Positions 1-6,440 of a stretch of DNA of 6,440 nt are shown here, one piece after another. The position numbers and the translations under genes are program-made. Numbering within the stretch: the stretch's first letter is position 1; every line of letters starts with the position of its first letter. A model generated the notes under the pieces. The model searched no databases. It worked only from the letters and a program-made list of their open reading frames with translations, and was not told the DNA's origin. Source of the DNA: Flavobacteriales bacterium CG18_big_fil_WC_8_21_14_2_50_32_9 (GTDB lineage: Bacteria; Bacteroidota; Bacteroidia; Flavobacteriales_E; Vicingaceae); assembly GCA_002770955.1 (NCBI GenBank), contig PCUH01000209.1, positions 1 through 6,440 of the forward strand, written 5' to 3'.

Positions 1-2487
1 TGGAACAATTCTGCCAACTGGTCTTCTTGGCCCTTAAACGGAGTTAATATCACCATAAATCCAGCAAACTACACTGGAAATGCTGTTTCGCCAATCATAA
101 GCACAAATTCCGTTTTCACTCCGAATCAAATTACTGTTGCAAATGGAGCTGTGTTGACAATTCAAGCAAATTTAACAACAGGCGATAATGTTTCAGTAGT
201 AAACCCAAACTCATCCTTACTACTTCAATCTGGAACTGTAGCTATTGCCCCTGGAAATAATGGTCGATTATTTGTTGATTTAGGAGCCAATTTAACCGTT
301 AACGGAGGAATATTGAATGTTGATCAGCGACTTATTATTGGAGATGATGCAACTTGCGATATCAACAATGGTACTGTAACTACTGGACAGCGATTTGTTC
401 TTGAGCTTGGTGGTCAATGTAACATGATGGGAGGCGTTCTTAATGTGGCTCAAACACTTGTTATAGCTGATGGAAACGCAACAAAATCAAGCTTGTTTTT
501 TTTCATAAGTGGTTCTGTAACTGTTGGCGTTGAATTGATGTTGGAAAATGTGGCAGGAAATTATACACCAACATTTTTTATGGATGGAGGAACATTGTTT
601 GTGGATGGTGATGTAAAATGGTTTGGTGTTGCACCGGGAACAGGAGCTCCAAAAATGGATTTATTTGCTGGAACGGCAATCATAAACGGAAACATTGTAA
701 ATTTACCAGGAAGTACTGTAAATATGTACCTTCAAATAGGTGGTATAGTACAAGTTGACTTTAGTGGTGCATTAGTTGAAAACCTTTCACTTGCAGATAC
801 AATTTTACAATTAGGAGGCTCTACATTCAATATCACAAACACAAATACAATAAACAATAATGGAGCTTTTATAGGAACCTTTTCGACCATCAATTTTAAT
901 GGAACAACCACCTTGCAAGGAACAGGAATTTATGATTTTCATTCCATCAATATAAGCACTTTAAATTCTTTAACCCATTCGGCTCCAACAAACATAAATG
1001 TGAAAGGAGATTTCATCAACAACGGAACTTTTAATCAAAATTCAAACACTGTTTCCCTAACAGGAACAACAGCTCAATCTATATCTGGAGCTAGTTCAAC
1101 AACATTCTATAACTTAACTGTTAATAATACTTCTGTTCAAGGAATTACACTAAATCAACCTATTATAGTAAATAAAGCACTTACATTAACTAATGGAACT
1201 GTAACAACTTCAACAACCAATTCGATTACTTTAATCGACAATGCAACGTCAACTTCAGGAAATGCTTCAAGTTTTGTAAATGGACCTTTCAAAAAAATTG
1301 GAAACGATGCTTTTGTTTTTCCGATTGGCAAAAATGGGTTATGGCGTAGATTAGAAATTTCTGCTCCAACCAATATAAATAGTGAATTTGTTGCTGAGTA
1401 TGTTGATGCTTCTTTTACCTCAACAACTCCAGTGAATACACCACTAAATACCGTAAGTACTATTGAACATTGGACACTAGATAAATTCAACACAACAGAC
1501 AACACACAGGTTGGAATTTATTGGGAAGACGCTACTTCAAGTGGAATTTCTAATTGTGCAGCAGTAACCCTAGCAAGATGGGATGGAACAGCTTGGTTTA
1601 ATGAAAATAGCACCGTAACAGGTTTGTGCACAGCTTCTAATACTGGAAATGTGCTTTCTAATACAATTGCAACATCTTCGGCAGTTTTTACTTTCGGATT
1701 TTTAGGAATAACAACCAATCAAAATGTTACGCTTTGTGATGGGCAATCCATAACTGTTGGAACAAACACATACAGTTCAACTGGAATTTATACAGATACA
1801 TTAACTGCTTCAAGTTCTATAGATAGTACAGTAATAACAAATTTAACCGTGTTGGCACCCATAATCACCAACAACATAGTTATTTTTTGTAATGGACAAT
1901 CAATAACTGTTGGAACAAACACTTACAATTCTACAGGAATTTATACAGATGTAATGACTTCTGCTTTGGGCTGCGATAGTACCATTATTACAAATTTATC
2001 TATACTAGATACTGTTGATGTTTCTGTTACAGTTAATGGAGACACATTAACAGCGAACAACATAAATACAAGTGCTTCTTACCTCTGGATAAATTGCGAT
2101 GGAAATATCATCATTTCTGGAGCAACAAATCAAACTTATGTTCCAACAGTTTCTGGAAGTTATGCCGTAATTGTTTTCGATAGCATTTGTTCTGATACTT
2201 CTGTTTGTAATTCCATTGTAATAGTAGGAATCTCTGAACAAATTAATTCTTCTGCTAACATTCGTGTATTTCCTAATCCCGGCAACTCCATTTTTACTAT
2301 TGTAAGAGCAACTGCTGAAACATCTACCATTATCATTTACAATATTTTAGGAAAAAAGATAATTGATGAAATTTGGAGTTCAACTCAACTAACAATAAAC
2401 ACATCTCAATTTTCTAAAGGAACTTATTATTATTCCATAATTTCTGAAAAAGGAAATCAAACAAATGGAATATGGTTGAAAAATTAA
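1..2487 (+). CDS. Large secreted surface protein with T9SS type A sorting domain, 5'-truncated by the window edge
   Basis: The frame is open from base 1 to a TAA at 2485-2487 (828 visible residues). An internal GTG at 151 is not a credible start because coding character continues upstream, with Trp at residues 1, 7 and 10 and a V-N-I-T-I strand, as in the N-terminal modules of many Bacteroidota surface proteins. Residues 1 to about 400 are rich in N, T, G and short beta-strands (for example LTVNGGILNV), suggesting a beta-solenoid. About 355-403 is a GTTAQSISG...FYNLTVNN module. About 421-535 carries VNGPFKKIG, FPIGKNG (440-446), EHWTLD (489-494) and ARWDGTAWF (525-533), a module recurrent in Bacteroidota secreted proteins. 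Two cysteine repeats follow (579-669), then an Ig-like module (about 670-743) and the sorting domain (about 754-828). No catalytic motif is visible. An adhesive or structural cell-surface role is inferred. The signal peptide and true start lie outside the window. Confidence 0.9.
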   Translation, partial: WNNSANWSSWPLNGVNITINPANYTGNAVSPIISTNSVFTPNQITVANGAVLTIQANLTTGDNVSVVNPNSSLLLQSGTVAIAPGNNGRLFVDLGANLTVNGGILNVDQRLIIGDDATCDINNGTVTTGQRFVLELGGQCNMMGGVLNVAQTLVIADGNATKSSLFFFISGSVTVGVELMLENVAGNYTPTFFMDGGTLFVDGDVKWFGVAPGTGAPKMDLFAGTAIINGNIVNLPGSTVNMYLQIGGIVQVDFSGALVENLSLADTILQLGGSTFNITNTNTINNNGAFIGTFSTINFNGTTTLQGTGIYDFHSINISTLNSLTHSAPTNINVKGDFINNGTFNQNSNTVSLTGTTAQSISGASSTTFYNLTVNNTSVQGITLNQPIIVNKALTLTNGTVTTSTTNSITLIDNATSTSGNASSFVNGPFKKIGNDAFVFPIGKNGLWRRLEISAPTNINSEFVAEYVDASFTSTTPVNTPLNTVSTIEHWTLDKFNTTDNTQVGIYWEDATSSGISNCAAVTLARWDGTAWFNENSTVTGLCTASNTGNVLSNTIATSSAVFTFGFLGITTNQNVTLCDGQSITVGTNTYSSTGIYTDTLTASSSIDSTVITNLTVLAPIITNNIVIFCNGQSITVGTNTYNSTGIYTDVMTSALGCDSTIITNLSILDTVDVSVTVNGDTLTANNINTSASYLWINCDGNIIISGATNQTYVPTVSGSYAVIVFDSICSDTSVCNSIVIVGISEQINSSANIRVFPNPGNSIFTIVRATAETSTIIIYNILGKKIIDEIWSSTQLTINTSQFSKGTYYYSIISEKGNQTNGIWLKN
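1735..2007 (+). repeat. Two tandem 40-residue cysteine repeats inside the first gene
   Basis: Visible residues 579-618 (bases 1735-1854) and 630-669 (bases 1888-2007) align without gaps with 28 of 40 identities. Both contain GQSITVGTNTY and STGIYTD, and both end in a D-S-T-x-I-T-N-L stretch. The register is 51 residues, with an 11-residue linker. The second copy has Cys630 and Cys658 (in GCDS), which probably form a disulfide. The first copy has Cys579 but Ile607 where the second Cys should be. This repeat type, with C-x-G-x-S near the start and GCDS near the end, is common before the sorting domain in Bacteroidota secreted proteins, where it probably acts as a stalk. Confidence 0.85.
2260..2484 (+). 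other. T9SS type A C-terminal sorting domain
   Basis: These are the last 75 residues of the first protein. They begin IRVFPNPGNSIFTI, continue with a central IIIYNILGKKI strand, then INTSQFSKGTYYYSII, and end GIWLKN. This is the usual order of the family: a V-x-P-N-P opening, a strand ending in LGK, an L/F-S-K-G-x-Y turn and a basic C-terminus. In this family the domain directs a protein across the outer membrane through the type IX secretion system and is then removed, leaving the protein released or anchored on the surface. The organism therefore should encode PorU/PorV-type T9SS components elsewhere. Confidence 0.9.
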
Positions 2488-2512
2488 CCTATCAGTTAAT
2501 TGCCTATTTTTT
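2482..2512 (+). terminator. Weak candidate intrinsic terminator overlapping the first stop codon
   Basis: AATTAAC (2482-2488) pairs perfectly with GTTAATT (2495-2501) around a 6-base loop (CTATCA), and a T6 run follows at 2507-2512 after a 5-base gap. The left arm includes the TAA stop codon. The stem is only 7 bp and has a single G-C pair, so it would be thermodynamically weak, and the T-run is not immediately adjacent. Its position exactly at a gene end supports a terminator; its weakness argues for read-through or chance in A+T-rich DNA. Confidence 0.35.
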
Positions 2513-2528
2513 CTAATCCTTCAAACGA

Positions 2529-2564
2529 TTTGTATATTGAGTATAATAAAAAAACTTACCTTTA
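2529..2564 (+). promoter_or_regulatory. Possible Bacteroidota-type promoter before the lipoprotein gene
   Basis: The 82 bases between the first stop codon and the ATG at 2570 contain TTTG (2529-2532) and, 24 bases later, TACCTTTA (2557-2564), which matches five of the six fixed bases of the Bacteroidota -7 element TAnnTTTG. The spacing is longer than the usual roughly 19-21 bases, and transcription would begin at or very near the start codon. An A7 run lies at 2548-2554. No Shine-Dalgarno sequence is seen. This is a weak call that could be chance. Confidence 0.2.
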
Positions 2565-2569
2565 CATCT

Positions 2570-4168
2570 ATGAATAAAAGTTCTAAAATAAGTTTTTTGG
2601 TAATTCTTTTGTTGTTTTTTTCCTGTAGAAAAGATTTTGAACGCCCCAATTGGGATGTTGATTTGTTGGCTCCTTTAGTGAAAACATCATTAACATTAGA
2701 CAACTTATTGCCTGATTCTGTGTTGGTAACCAACCCCGACACTTCACTAAAAATTGTTTACCAAACAAGTCTTTTTGATATTGATATGGATTCTATTTTT
2801 AGAATTCCTGATACCAACATCACAGAAATATTTTCATTTCCAATTTCCACTTTTCCATCACCAGGTGATGCCTTTTATAGCACCGATAAAGAAACAACAC
2901 TTGGCGTTAGTAATGGTGTTCAACTAAATCTTGCATCAATAGAATCAGGAAGAATAGAATTAGAAATATGGAGTGAAATCAAAGAAAAAGTAATTATTAC
3001 GTACACCATACCTATTGCTACAAAAAATGGTGATACCTTGATTTTACAAGAATTAATCCCAGCAGGAACAACCTCACAAGCAGGTTATTTTACAACAAGT
3101 GTTGATATTAGTGGTTATGAATTAGATTTAACTGGTATTTCCAAAACGAAAGTGAATACTTTTGTTACAAGAGCAGTTGGTAGGTTAGATACCCTTGCAG
3201 CAGGTCCAGTGGTAGTTCAGGCAGGAGAGAAAATTACTATATCCAACAAGTTAATTGATGTTGTACCGTCTTATGTGCGTGGTTATTTTGGTAATCAACA
3301 GTATCATTTTGGTCCTGAAACTACCGATTTTAATGCTTTCAGCAGAATCCTCGCAGGAACACTTGACCTCAACCAAGTTGATGTAAATTTGAGTTTTGAA
3401 AATGGAATTGGTGTTGATGCTCAAATCACACTCAATCAATTAGCCGCTACAAATACAAAAAATGCTTCAACCATTTCCCTCACTCATCCCATTATAGGAA
3501 ATTCACTAAACATCAATCGAGCATTGCAAACTTTTTCTGTTCCAGAAGTTAATTATACCTATTTAAATACGCTTATCAGCACAAGCAACTCAAACATCGA
3601 CCAATTGATAGAAATTTTTCCTAACCAACTGTTGTTTGATATCAACTTACACATCAATCCATTTGGAAATCTTTCGGGCAACAATGATTTTGTATTTAAA
3701 AACCATCCCTTAAAAGCAAATTTGAATGTAGAATTTCCATTGTCAATAATAGCCAACAACCTTACGCTTGTTGATACCATTGACATTGACTTAGATAAGG
3801 AAAGCTCATCAGGTCAAATTTTAAATGGAGATTTAGTACTTTTTGCTGACAATGGATTTCCGTTTAATGCAGCTATTTCACTTCAACTTTTTGATGCATT
3901 CAATCAACCACTTTCAACCATTTCTTCACCATCAATAATTGAAGCGGCTCCCTTGAATAGTAATTTAAGAGTTACTTCAAAACAAGCTTCAATGCTGAGA
4001 TTTTCGCTAACCAATTCTACCATTAACGATTTATATAATGCCAAAAAAATTGCTGTAAAAGTTTCCTTCACAACCATAGGTCAACCTCAATTTGTAAAAA
4101 TTTATGAAGGTTATAATTTAGACCTTAAAATAGTAGGAGATTTTACTTATAATGTCAACCTAAAATAA
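2570..4168 (+). CDS. Putative outer-membrane-associated lipoprotein of unknown function
   Basis: The 532-residue protein starts at ATG 2570. A TTG at 2537 would add 11 residues, but the ATG gives a better signal sequence: basic n-region MNKSSK, hydrophobic core (residues 9-17), then FFSC with Cys19 as the likely lipidated residue. Phe at -3 is not the classical lipobox, though such forms are common in Bacteroidota. RKDFE follows Cys19. The mature N-terminus has NWDVDLLAPLVKT (27-39) and DNLLPDSVLVTNPDTSLKIVY (44-64), an arrangement I associate with uncharacterised Bacteroidota proteins. The remainder is predicted beta-rich, without transmembrane helices or catalytic motifs. It contains alternating hydrophobic strands and many short polar loops, and ends in an amphipathic GYNLDLKIVGDFTYNVNLK strand. 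The next gene begins 13 bases downstream, so co-expression and a joint envelope role are inferred. Function is unknown. Confidence 0.85.
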   Translation: MNKSSKISFLVILLLFFSCRKDFERPNWDVDLLAPLVKTSLTLDNLLPDSVLVTNPDTSLKIVYQTSLFDIDMDSIFRIPDTNITEIFSFPISTFPSPGDAFYSTDKETTLGVSNGVQLNLASIESGRIELEIWSEIKEKVIITYTIPIATKNGDTLILQELIPAGTTSQAGYFTTSVDISGYELDLTGISKTKVNTFVTRAVGRLDTLAAGPVVVQAGEKITISNKLIDVVPSYVRGYFGNQQYHFGPETTDFNAFSRILAGTLDLNQVDVNLSFENGIGVDAQITLNQLAATNTKNASTISLTHPIIGNSLNINRALQTFSVPEVNYTYLNTLISTSNSNIDQLIEIFPNQLLFDINLHINPFGNLSGNNDFVFKNHPLKANLNVEFPLSIIANNLTLVDTIDIDLDKESSSGQILNGDLVLFADNGFPFNAAISLQLFDAFNQPLSTISSPSIIEAAPLNSNLRVTSKQASMLRFSLTNSTINDLYNAKKIAVKVSFTTIGQPQFVKIYEGYNLDLKIVGDFTYNVNLK

Positions 4169-4181
4169 GCAAGTTAGTAAA

Positions 4182-5435
4182 ATGAAAAAGTTGATTTTAG
4201 TTATCAGTTGTTGCTTTTTAGGTGGTTATGGTAATGCTCAATACAACAATCAGTTTTTTGAAGATACCATTCAACGATTAACTATTTCAAGTGAAATGTA
4301 TTATAATTATGGCTCTAATGTGATGAACAGTGAAATGCTCAATAAATTCGTTTTTGGAGGCAAAATAGATAAAACAATTAAAAATGATGCCTATAATAAT
4401 CTTTCTAACAACAATAGATTAGGAGGCGATTTAGAATATCATCTAAATGTTGCCATTCCATTTGATACACTGGTAGGAAAAACAAATGTTTCTCTTATTC
4501 TTGGGCTAAGTCAAAAAGAACACGCTGACAGCAAGTTTTCGTCCGATTTATTTCGATTTACTTTTGATGGCAACAAACAATTTGCAGGAAAAACCATCGA
4601 TATTGGCAATACCGATTTTAATTATTTTAAATACCAACAATTGAATATTGGTTTTATCTCTCACAAAAAAAAACAAGGGAAAATGGCAACTGAAGGAGCA
4701 ATTGTTTCGTTTATTAAAGCCCAAGAAAACCTCGAAATGGAGATCAATAAAGGGACTTTGTTTACAGAAGAATATGGGAGAGAAATTGACTTAACATTAG
4801 ATTACACTTTTTATAGAAGCGATACCAATCATACCGGAATTAGTGCTTTTAATGGCTATGGCGTTTCCACCGAATATTTTAAACAACTTTACCTCAAAAA
4901 TGGAGATAAAATCTATTTAAACCTAAAAGACGTTGGTTTTGTGTATTGGAATAAAAAATCAATTAACTATCAGACTTATGATTCTTATCACTTTGAGGGA
5001 ATAGAAGTAGATAATATTTTTGATTTAAACGATAGCTTACTAAACACTATTTCAAAAGATTCTCTTATAGAAAACATTGGTTCTATGAAACAGAAACAAG
5101 GAGAGACAAAACTACTACCAACTTCATTTACTATTGATTACACTAAATACATCAATGAAAAATGGCAATTTAATGGAGGGATTTATTACAAGATTTTTGC
5201 TAATTATTTTCCTTTGTTTTATACTAATACTTCTTATTTTGTTACTCCAAATTTTATTACTAGAGTTCATCTTTCTTACGGAGGATATGGAAAACTAAAT
5301 TTAGGATTAGCCTTGGCATATCAACTAAAAAACAGCTACACATTATTTGTTGGTAGCAATAATATAGATGCTTTTATTTCTCCTTCAACTTCATTTGCCA
5401 ATAATGGTTTTGTGGGAATAAAAGCACAATTTTGA
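4182..5435 (+). CDS. Putative outer-membrane beta-barrel protein, DUF5723-like
   Basis: The 417-residue protein begins with a signal peptide (MKKLILVISCCFLGGYGNA) probably cut by signal peptidase I before Gln20. The mature chain is full of alternating hydrophobic/aromatic strands, with a motif NLKDVGFVYWNKK (247-259). Its C-terminal third (312-417) reads as successive beta-strands: ITRVHLSYGGYGKLNLGLAL, then YTLFVGSNNIDAF, then VGIKAQF ending in Phe, as outer-membrane barrels usually do. The LKDVGFVYWN region, the GSNN segment near the end and the overall length resemble the Bacteroidota family DUF5723, judged by eye and not by a search. The biochemical role of that family is unknown to me. 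The gene follows the lipoprotein gene by 13 bases, suggesting translation from one mRNA and possibly a barrel-lipoprotein complex. Residues 162-164 are encoded by an A9 run. No Shine-Dalgarno sequence precedes the ATG. Confidence 0.85.
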   Translation: MKKLILVISCCFLGGYGNAQYNNQFFEDTIQRLTISSEMYYNYGSNVMNSEMLNKFVFGGKIDKTIKNDAYNNLSNNNRLGGDLEYHLNVAIPFDTLVGKTNVSLILGLSQKEHADSKFSSDLFRFTFDGNKQFAGKTIDIGNTDFNYFKYQQLNIGFISHKKKQGKMATEGAIVSFIKAQENLEMEINKGTLFTEEYGREIDLTLDYTFYRSDTNHTGISAFNGYGVSTEYFKQLYLKNGDKIYLNLKDVGFVYWNKKSINYQTYDSYHFEGIEVDNIFDLNDSLLNTISKDSLIENIGSMKQKQGETKLLPTSFTIDYTKYINEKWQFNGGIYYKIFANYFPLFYTNTSYFVTPNFITRVHLSYGGYGKLNLGLALAYQLKNSYTLFVGSNNIDAFISPSTSFANNGFVGIKAQF

Positions 5436-5444
5436 GTAACTTTG
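5409..5444 (+). promoter_or_regulatory. Candidate Bacteroidota promoter for the last gene
   Basis: TAACTTTG at 5437-5444 is a perfect match to the -7 consensus TAnnTTTG and sits in the 22-base gap, 13 bases before the ATG at 5458. The nearest suitably placed upstream TTTG is at 5409-5412, inside the end of the preceding gene, with a 24-base spacer that is slightly longer than usual. Transcription would begin around 5449-5452, leaving a leader of only a few bases. The gene could equally be read from the upstream operon. The -7 match is the strong part; the -33 assignment is weak. Confidence 0.4.
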
Positions 5445-5457
5445 TAATCATATACTA

Positions 5458-6440
5458 ATGCATAAAATCATACACATATTATTTATATTACTTCCTCTTT
5501 TTAGCTTGGCTCAAAAAGACACCATTGCTCACTTATATGCTATTGGAGGAATAGGAATAGATGTTGGAGAATCCATTGAAGCAACTTCGGACGGAGGCTA
5601 TATTATTGTTGGTTCAAATTCTACCAACACAACAGGAAATACAGATGTTTATTTACTCAAAGTAGATTCGCTTATTAATATTGAATGGAGCTACTCATTA
5701 GGCGGAACAAACAACGATTGGGGCTATGCTGTGAAACAAACTTACGATAAAGGATATATTATTGCAACAAGTTCAAACAGTTATGGAAATGGTGGTTATG
5801 ATGCAGTTTTGATGAAAAGAGATAGTTTAGGAAACTATGAGTGGACAAAAAAATACGGAGGCAATGATTGGGATTTTGTGTATGATTTAACCATCACTTA
5901 CGATAGTGGTTTTGTATTTTGCGGAGAAACTTATAACAACACCGCTGGTCAATCGGATGTATTTGTGGTGAGAACCAATAAAAATGGAGATACACTTTGG
6001 ACAAAAACCATAGGTGGAAATTTAATTGACAAAGGAAATTCCATTATTGAAACTTCCGATAGTAGCATCGTTATTGCTGGAATGACCACTACAACTACAG
6101 ATTCTGTACAGATGTATATGATAAAATTAAGTCCAACAGGAAATTTAATTTGGGATGTTGCTTATGGTCCAGCAGGGTATGAAGAAGCAAATTCAGTTAT
6201 AGAAACTGCAAATGGAGATTATGTATTAGGAGGAGTTACAACGAGTTTTACACCTAATAATGATAATGATTTTTACCTAATTAGAGCCGATAGCAGTGGA
6301 AATTTTATTTGGGGTAATTATTTTGGGAATCAAGGGGAAGAAATTATTTATGATATAGTAGAATTGGCTGATGGAGATTTTTTTAATACCGGACATACAA
6401 CGGCAGCAGGTAATGGAGGAAAAGATGCGTTGGTTTTTAA
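5458..6440 (+). CDS. Secreted beta-propeller-like repeat protein, 3'-truncated by the window edge
   Basis: The ATG at 5458 opens a frame with no stop to the window end (327 full codons). It begins with a signal peptide, MHKIIHILFILLPLFSLA, with likely cleavage before Gln19. From residue 30 the protein is a run of repeats of about 52 residues. A typical copy reads GG...D.G.sI..t.DGGYIIvG, then a T/S/G/N-rich turn, then D-v-y-l-l-K-x-D and G-N-x-x-W. This pattern is widespread in Bacteroidota secreted proteins and is consistent with a beta-propeller. Family members commonly end in a T9SS sorting domain, which cannot be seen here. There are no catalytic residues that I recognise. Ligand binding or a structural surface role is the usual guess for such proteins. 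The gene starts 22 bases after the barrel gene, without a Shine-Dalgarno sequence. Confidence 0.88.
   Translation, partial: MHKIIHILFILLPLFSLAQKDTIAHLYAIGGIGIDVGESIEATSDGGYIIVGSNSTNTTGNTDVYLLKVDSLINIEWSYSLGGTNNDWGYAVKQTYDKGYIIATSSNSYGNGGYDAVLMKRDSLGNYEWTKKYGGNDWDFVYDLTITYDSGFVFCGETYNNTAGQSDVFVVRTNKNGDTLWTKTIGGNLIDKGNSIIETSDSSIVIAGMTTTTTDSVQMYMIKLSPTGNLIWDVAYGPAGYEEANSVIETANGDYVLGGVTTSFTPNNDNDFYLIRADSSGNFIWGNYFGNQGEEIIYDIVELADGDFFNTGHTTAAGNGGKDALVF
5545..6440 (+). repeat. Six propeller-like repeats of about 52 residues
   Basis: The glycine that opens each copy is at residues 30, 82, 134, 186, 237 and 290 of the last protein, giving periods of 52, 52, 52, 51 and 53. The tryptophan near the end of each full copy is at 77, 129, 181, 232 and 285, with the same periods. 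The first five copies are complete; the sixth is cut by the window edge. Conserved positions are an opening GG or G, D/E-x-x-x-S/D-I/L about 10 residues later, a D/N-G-(G/D)-Y-I/V strand, and the G-N/D-x-x-W strand. Copies 4 and 5 diverge most: copy 4 has SDSSIVIAG in place of SDGGYIIVG, and copy 5 opens with GPAG. Confidence 0.85.

Noticed and set aside
151..153. GTG at 151 as start of the first gene
   Set aside because: The frame is open and protein-like back to base 1, with no signal peptide after 151. The true start is outside the window.
1155..1505. Open frame of 116 codons on the minus strand
   Set aside because: It lies fully inside the first gene, opposite its FPIGK module, whose + strand reading has clear family motifs. 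The antisense product has no recognisable features, so it is a shadow.
1518..2241. Two further minus-strand open frames of about 65 codons (1518-1718 and 2047-2241)
   Set aside because: Both are antisense to well-supported coding sequence of the first gene and show no motif or start context.
2537..2569. TTG at 2537 as start of the lipoprotein
   Set aside because: It would put 11 extra polar residues before the signal sequence. The ATG at 2570 gives a standard-length lipoprotein signal.
2521..2768. Two overlapping minus-strand open frames near the start of the lipoprotein gene
   Set aside because: They are antisense to the signal peptide and conserved N-terminus of the lipoprotein, and they overlap each other in different frames. 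The + strand reading is far better supported.
3251..3786. Minus-strand open frames at 3251-3439 and 3559-3786
   Set aside because: They are antisense shadows within the lipoprotein gene, with no independent evidence.
4169..4181. Regulatory element in the 13-base gap between the lipoprotein and barrel genes
   Set aside because: No inverted repeat, promoter-like box or Shine-Dalgarno sequence is present. It is only a short operon spacer.
4206..4214. Ser-Cys-Cys in the barrel protein's signal peptide as a lipobox
   Set aside because: Cys10 and Cys11 would leave too short a hydrophobic core. The GNA-Q site at 17-20 is a better signal peptidase I site and the product looks like a barrel.

Overview
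The window reads as chromosomal DNA from a member of the Bacteroidota, most likely a flavobacterium-like lineage. The evidence is a strongly A+T-rich sequence, a C-terminal domain of the type IX secretion system (T9SS) type A sorting class, Bacteroidota-style lipoprotein and outer-membrane proteins, no Shine-Dalgarno sequences before any visible start, and a TAnnTTTG promoter element. The exact genus cannot be told from the sequence. I see no RNA genes, mobile elements, CRISPR arrays or phage genes.

The layout is four genes, all on the + strand and tightly packed. (1) Positions 1-2487 hold the 3' part (828 codons visible, start missing) of a large secreted protein. It has a beta-solenoid-like N-terminal region, an FPIGK-type module, two tandem 40-residue cysteine repeats, an Ig-like module and a T9SS sorting domain. 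(2) Positions 2570-4168 encode a 532-residue putative lipoprotein of unknown function. (3) Positions 4182-5435 encode a 417-residue putative outer-membrane beta-barrel resembling the DUF5723 family; it starts 13 bases after gene 2 and the two look like an operon pair. (4) Positions 5458-6440 hold the 5' part (327 codons, running off the edge) of a secreted protein with at least six beta-propeller-like repeats of about 52 residues.

All four products appear to be exported: two likely T9SS cargo proteins (one with the sorting domain visible, one whose C-terminus is not in the window) flank a lipoprotein/outer-membrane-protein pair. The pair is the part least explained by known biology. A joint role at the outer membrane is an inference from spacing and predicted localisation only. 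Intergenic gaps are short (82, 13 and 22 bases). A weak hairpin plus T-run overlaps the stop codon of gene 1, and a perfect TAnnTTTG element lies directly before gene 4, so gene 1, genes 2-3 and gene 4 may be separate transcription units. There is no gene-free stretch longer than 82 bases.
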